A program made the position numbers and the translations under genes. Below are positions 6,741 through 9,030 of a DNA stretch of 9,030 nucleotides, piece by piece. The stretch's first letter is position 1; the number at the start of each line of letters is the position of its first letter. Source of the stretch: Lachnospiraceae bacterium (GTDB lineage Bacteria > Bacillota > Clostridia > Lachnospirales > Lachnospiraceae); contig JAKSRN010000066.1 of NCBI GenBank assembly GCA_024403585.1, forward strand, positions 1-9,030. Reading direction: 5' to 3'. The notes beneath the pieces were generated by a model that worked only from the letters and a program-made list of their open reading frames with translations, was not told the origin of the DNA and ran no database searches.

Positions 6741-7625
6741 ATGTACAAGATTTTACATGCCGACAAACTGGCTGCAAACATCTACCGTATGGTTATTGAT
6801 GCACCACGTGTAGCAAAACATTGCCTGCCAGGACAGTTTATCATTGTTAAAATTGATGAGGAGGGCGAGCGTATCCCTCTTACAATCTGTGACTATGACA
6901 GAGAGAAAGGAACAATCACAATTGTCTTCCAGCCAATCGGAGCATCTACTCAGCAGTTCGCTAAACTGCAGACAGGTGATTCCTTCATGGATTTCGTAGG
7001 ACCTCTTGGAAAACCATCTGAGTTCTGTGAGGAGGATATCGAGTCCCTGAAACAGAAAAAGATCCTGTTCGTTGCCGGTGGTGTTGGAACAGCTCCAGTT
7101 TATCCACAGGTTAAATGGCTGAAAGAGCAGGGCGTTGTTGCTGATGCTATTATCGGTGCTAAAAATAAAGATCTCGTTATTCTTGAGAAAGAGTTCGAAG
7201 AAGTATGTAACCTCTATGTTACAACTGATGACGGATCCTATAAGAGAAAAGGTATGGTTACACAGTGTATCCAGGATCTTGTTGATGAAGGCAAAAAATA
7301 TGATGTTTGTGTAGCAATCGGACCAATGATCATGATGAAATTCGTTTGTAAACTGACAAAAGAGCTGGGAATCCCAACAATCGTCAGCATGAACCCAATC
7401 ATGGTAGACGGAACCGGTATGTGCGGTGCTTGCCGTCTTACAGTAGGCGACGAAGTTAAATTTGCATGTGTAGACGGACCAGAGTTCGATGGACATCTTG
7501 TTGATTTCGATCAGGCTATGAAGAGACAGCAGATGTATAAAACAGAGGAAGGCCGCGCACTTCTGAAACTTCAGGAAGGCGATACTCATCACGGCGGATG
7601 CGGCAATTGCGGAGGTGACAAATAA
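6741..7625 (+). CDS. nfnA: NfnA: FAD/NAD-binding subunit of NADH-dependent ferredoxin:NADP+ oxidoreductase
   Basis: This 294-residue protein belongs to the ferredoxin-reductase-like family that includes NfnA and the PyrK/sulfide dehydrogenase beta subunits. RIPLTI (44-49) is the flavin-binding motif and FVAGGVGTAPVYPQ (110-123) the NAD-binding loop. DGTGMCGAC...FACVDGPEFDGH (223-252) is the [2Fe-2S] region; C228, C231 and C243, with D223 as fourth ligand, fit the three-Cys/one-Asp site described for NfnA. With NfnB it makes a cytoplasmic bifurcating complex in which NADPH oxidation is coupled to reduction of NAD+ and ferredoxin, reversibly. The C-terminus (283-294) is an added HHGGCGNCGGDK tail with a CxxC. 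The start is fixed by AAGGAGGAGG (6727-6736). The stop overlaps the nfnB ATG by one base. A glutamate-synthase-linked role is the main alternative, but no large GltS subunit is present here. Confidence 0.93.
   Translation: MYKILHADKLAANIYRMVIDAPRVAKHCLPGQFIIVKIDEEGERIPLTICDYDREKGTITIVFQPIGASTQQFAKLQTGDSFMDFVGPLGKPSEFCEEDIESLKQKKILFVAGGVGTAPVYPQVKWLKEQGVVADAIIGAKNKDLVILEKEFEEVCNLYVTTDDGSYKRKGMVTQCIQDLVDEGKKYDVCVAIGPMIMMKFVCKLTKELGIPTIVSMNPIMVDGTGMCGACRLTVGDEVKFACVDGPEFDGHLVDFDQAMKRQQMYKTEEGRALLKLQEGDTHHGGCGNCGGDK
7611..7618 (+). promoter_or_regulatory. Ribosome binding site of nfnB inside the nfnA end
   Basis: GGAGGTGA is a full 8-base complement to the 16S rRNA 3' end, 6 nt before the nfnB ATG at 7625. 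It is read in nfnA as the Gly-Gly-Asp codons just before the last Lys. With the TAATG overlap it predicts tight translational coupling and equal subunit supply. Confidence 0.9.
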
Positions 7626-9022
7626 TGGCAGTTGATGTATTAAAAAGAATCCCTGTAAGAGAGCAGGATCCAAAAGTTCGTGCAACTAATTTTGAAGAGG
7701 TATGTTACGGATACAATCAGGAAGAGGCTATGAATGAGGCTTCCCGTTGTATCGGTTGTAAACAGGATAAAGCTAAATGTATCACAGGCTGTCCTGTAAA
7801 TATCAATATCCCTGGCTTCATTGCTGAGGTAAAAGAGGGTAACTTCGAGGCAGCATTTAAAGTAATCGGTGAGTCTTCCGCACTTCCAGCAATCTGTGGC
7901 CGTGTATGTCCACAGGAGTCCCAGTGTGAGGGCAAATGTATCCGTGGTCTTAAAGGCGAGCCTGTTTCCATCGGTAAACTGGAGCGTTTCGTAGCTGACT
8001 GGGCAAAAGAGAATGGTATCAAACCAGTTCCTGCAGACAGCATGAACGGAAAGAAAGTAGCTGTAATCGGATCCGGCCCTGCTGGACTTACATGCGCAGG
8101 CGATCTGGCTAAACTTGGCTATGATGTAACAATCTTCGAGGCTCTGCATAAAGCAGGTGGCGTTCTTTCTTACGGAATTCCTGAGTTCCGTCTTCCAAAA
8201 GATGCTGTAGTAGCTAAAGAGATTGAGAACGTTAAATCTCTCGGCGTAAAAATTGAGACAAACGTTATTATCGGAAAATCCGTTACAATCGACGAGCTCC
8301 TTGAGGATGAGGGATTCGAAGCTGTATTCATCGGTTCCGGTGCAGGTCTTCCAATGTTCATGAACATTCCTGGCGAGAACGCTAACGGCGTATTCTCTGC
8401 TAACGAGTACCTGACAAGAAACAACCTGATGAAAGCTTTCCGTGATGACTATGCAACACCAATCGCACGCGGCAAAAAAGTTGCTGTAGTAGGTGGTGGA
8501 AACGTAGCTATGGATGCTGCAAGAACAGCACTTCGTCTTGGCGCAGAGGTTCATGTAATCTATCGTCGTTCTGAGGAAGAGCTTCCTGCACGTAAGGAAG
8601 AAGTACATCATGCTAAAGAAGAGGGAATCATCTTTGATCTCCTCACAAACCCAACAGAGATCCTCGTTGATGAGAATGGCTGGGTTAAAGGCATTAAGTG
8701 CATCAAGATGGAGCTTGGCGAGCCAGATGCTTCCGGAAGAAGACGTCCAGTTGCAGTTGAGGGGTCTGACTTTGAGATCGAGGTTGACACAGTAATCATG
8801 TCCCTTGGAACATCTCCAAACCCACTGATTTCCTCTACAACAATCGGTCTTGATACAAACAAGAGAAAATGTATCGTTGCTAACGAGGACAATGGACAGA
8901 CATCCAAGACTGCAGTATTCGCAGGAGGAGATGCTGTTACAGGTGCTGCTACAGTTATCCTGGCTATGGGTGCTGGAAAAGCTGCTGCTAAAGGTATCCA
9001 TGAGTTCCTGAGCAACAAATAA
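7625..9022 (+). CDS. nfnB: NfnB: NADPH-binding, iron-sulfur flavoprotein subunit (GltA/GltD-like)
   Basis: At 465 residues this matches the NfnB / small glutamate synthase subunit family. The N-terminal half carries two Cys groups for [4Fe-4S] clusters: C42, C45, C52, C56 (Cx2Cx6Cx3C) and C91, C95, C101, C105 (Cx3Cx5Cx3C). The first Rossmann site GSGPAG (149-154) binds FAD, which in this family is the bifurcating flavin. The second, GGGNVAMDAA (290-299), followed by YRRSEEELPAR (313-323), binds NADP(H), the paired Arg fitting the 2'-phosphate. AGGDAVTGAATVILAMGAGK (433-452) closes the FAD site. The protein is often annotated gltA, but pairing with an NfnA-type partner, not a large glutamate synthase subunit, favours the transhydrogenase. 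Codon bias is strong, as in nfnA and yebC. The gene is complete, ending 8 bases before the window edge; no terminator is visible, so the transcript may continue. Confidence 0.95.
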   Translation: MAVDVLKRIPVREQDPKVRATNFEEVCYGYNQEEAMNEASRCIGCKQDKAKCITGCPVNINIPGFIAEVKEGNFEAAFKVIGESSALPAICGRVCPQESQCEGKCIRGLKGEPVSIGKLERFVADWAKENGIKPVPADSMNGKKVAVIGSGPAGLTCAGDLAKLGYDVTIFEALHKAGGVLSYGIPEFRLPKDAVVAKEIENVKSLGVKIETNVIIGKSVTIDELLEDEGFEAVFIGSGAGLPMFMNIPGENANGVFSANEYLTRNNLMKAFRDDYATPIARGKKVAVVGGGNVAMDAARTALRLGAEVHVIYRRSEEELPARKEEVHHAKEEGIIFDLLTNPTEILVDENGWVKGIKCIKMELGEPDASGRRRPVAVEGSDFEIEVDTVIMSLGTSPNPLISSTTIGLDTNKRKCIVANEDNGQTSKTAVFAGGDAVTGAATVILAMGAGKAAAKGIHEFLSNK

Positions 9023-9030
9023 TCAGATTC

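Noticed and set aside
7640..9001. Long minus-strand open frame of 453 residues opposite nfnB
   Set aside because: Cys/Ser-rich composition with no domain and fully antisense to a clear NfnB; it arises from codon bias of the real gene. The 310-residue frame opposite nfnA is rejected likewise.

Overview
The window carries six protein-coding genes, all on the + strand, and reads as core chromosome of a strictly anaerobic, low-to-moderate-GC Firmicute. A clostridial origin, most likely Lachnospiraceae, is inferred from the YebC N-terminus, the SpoIIIE/FtsK-type translocase, the A/T-rich intergenic regions with strong GGAGG ribosome sites, and the ferredoxin-linked transhydrogenase NfnAB. I see no RNA genes, insertion sequences, CRISPR array, attachment sites or replication origin. 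No gene-free stretch exceeds about 210 bases.

Layout. (1) 48-911: a monocistronic yebC unit with an extended -10 promoter, a strong Shine-Dalgarno site and an intrinsic terminator. (2) 926-6595: a three-gene unit. It has an extended -10 promoter, a structured leader of about 95 nt, a UppP/BacA-like membrane protein, an FtsK/SpoIIIE DNA translocase 26 bp downstream, and an unnamed single-pass membrane protein whose ATGA start overlaps the translocase stop. That last protein has a zinc ribbon, coiled coil, TM segment, TPR-like region, two beta-sandwich-like domains and a Gly/Pro repeat tail. The unit closes with a perfect 15-bp-stem terminator. (3) 6630-9022: a promoter, a short leader hairpin, then nfnA and nfnB joined by a TAATG stop/start overlap. 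The right edge (9023-9030) is too short to interpret.

How the genes work together. NfnA and NfnB form an electron-bifurcating NADH-dependent ferredoxin:NADP+ oxidoreductase that balances NADH, NADPH and reduced ferredoxin. The middle unit is an envelope/division group: lipid-carrier-type membrane protein, septal DNA pump and an uncharacterised membrane protein. YebC is a nucleoid/ribosome-associated factor of wide distribution.

Most of the content is ordinary. The points most worth a second look are: the UppP-like protein has lost residues at both signature catalytic motifs (E to G, R to L); its leader has a near-perfect 12-nt tandem repeat and a hairpin that places the Shine-Dalgarno in its loop; the unnamed protein has an unusual architecture with an in-frame minisatellite; and NfnA carries a His/Cys tail whose last codons also encode the ribosome site of nfnB.
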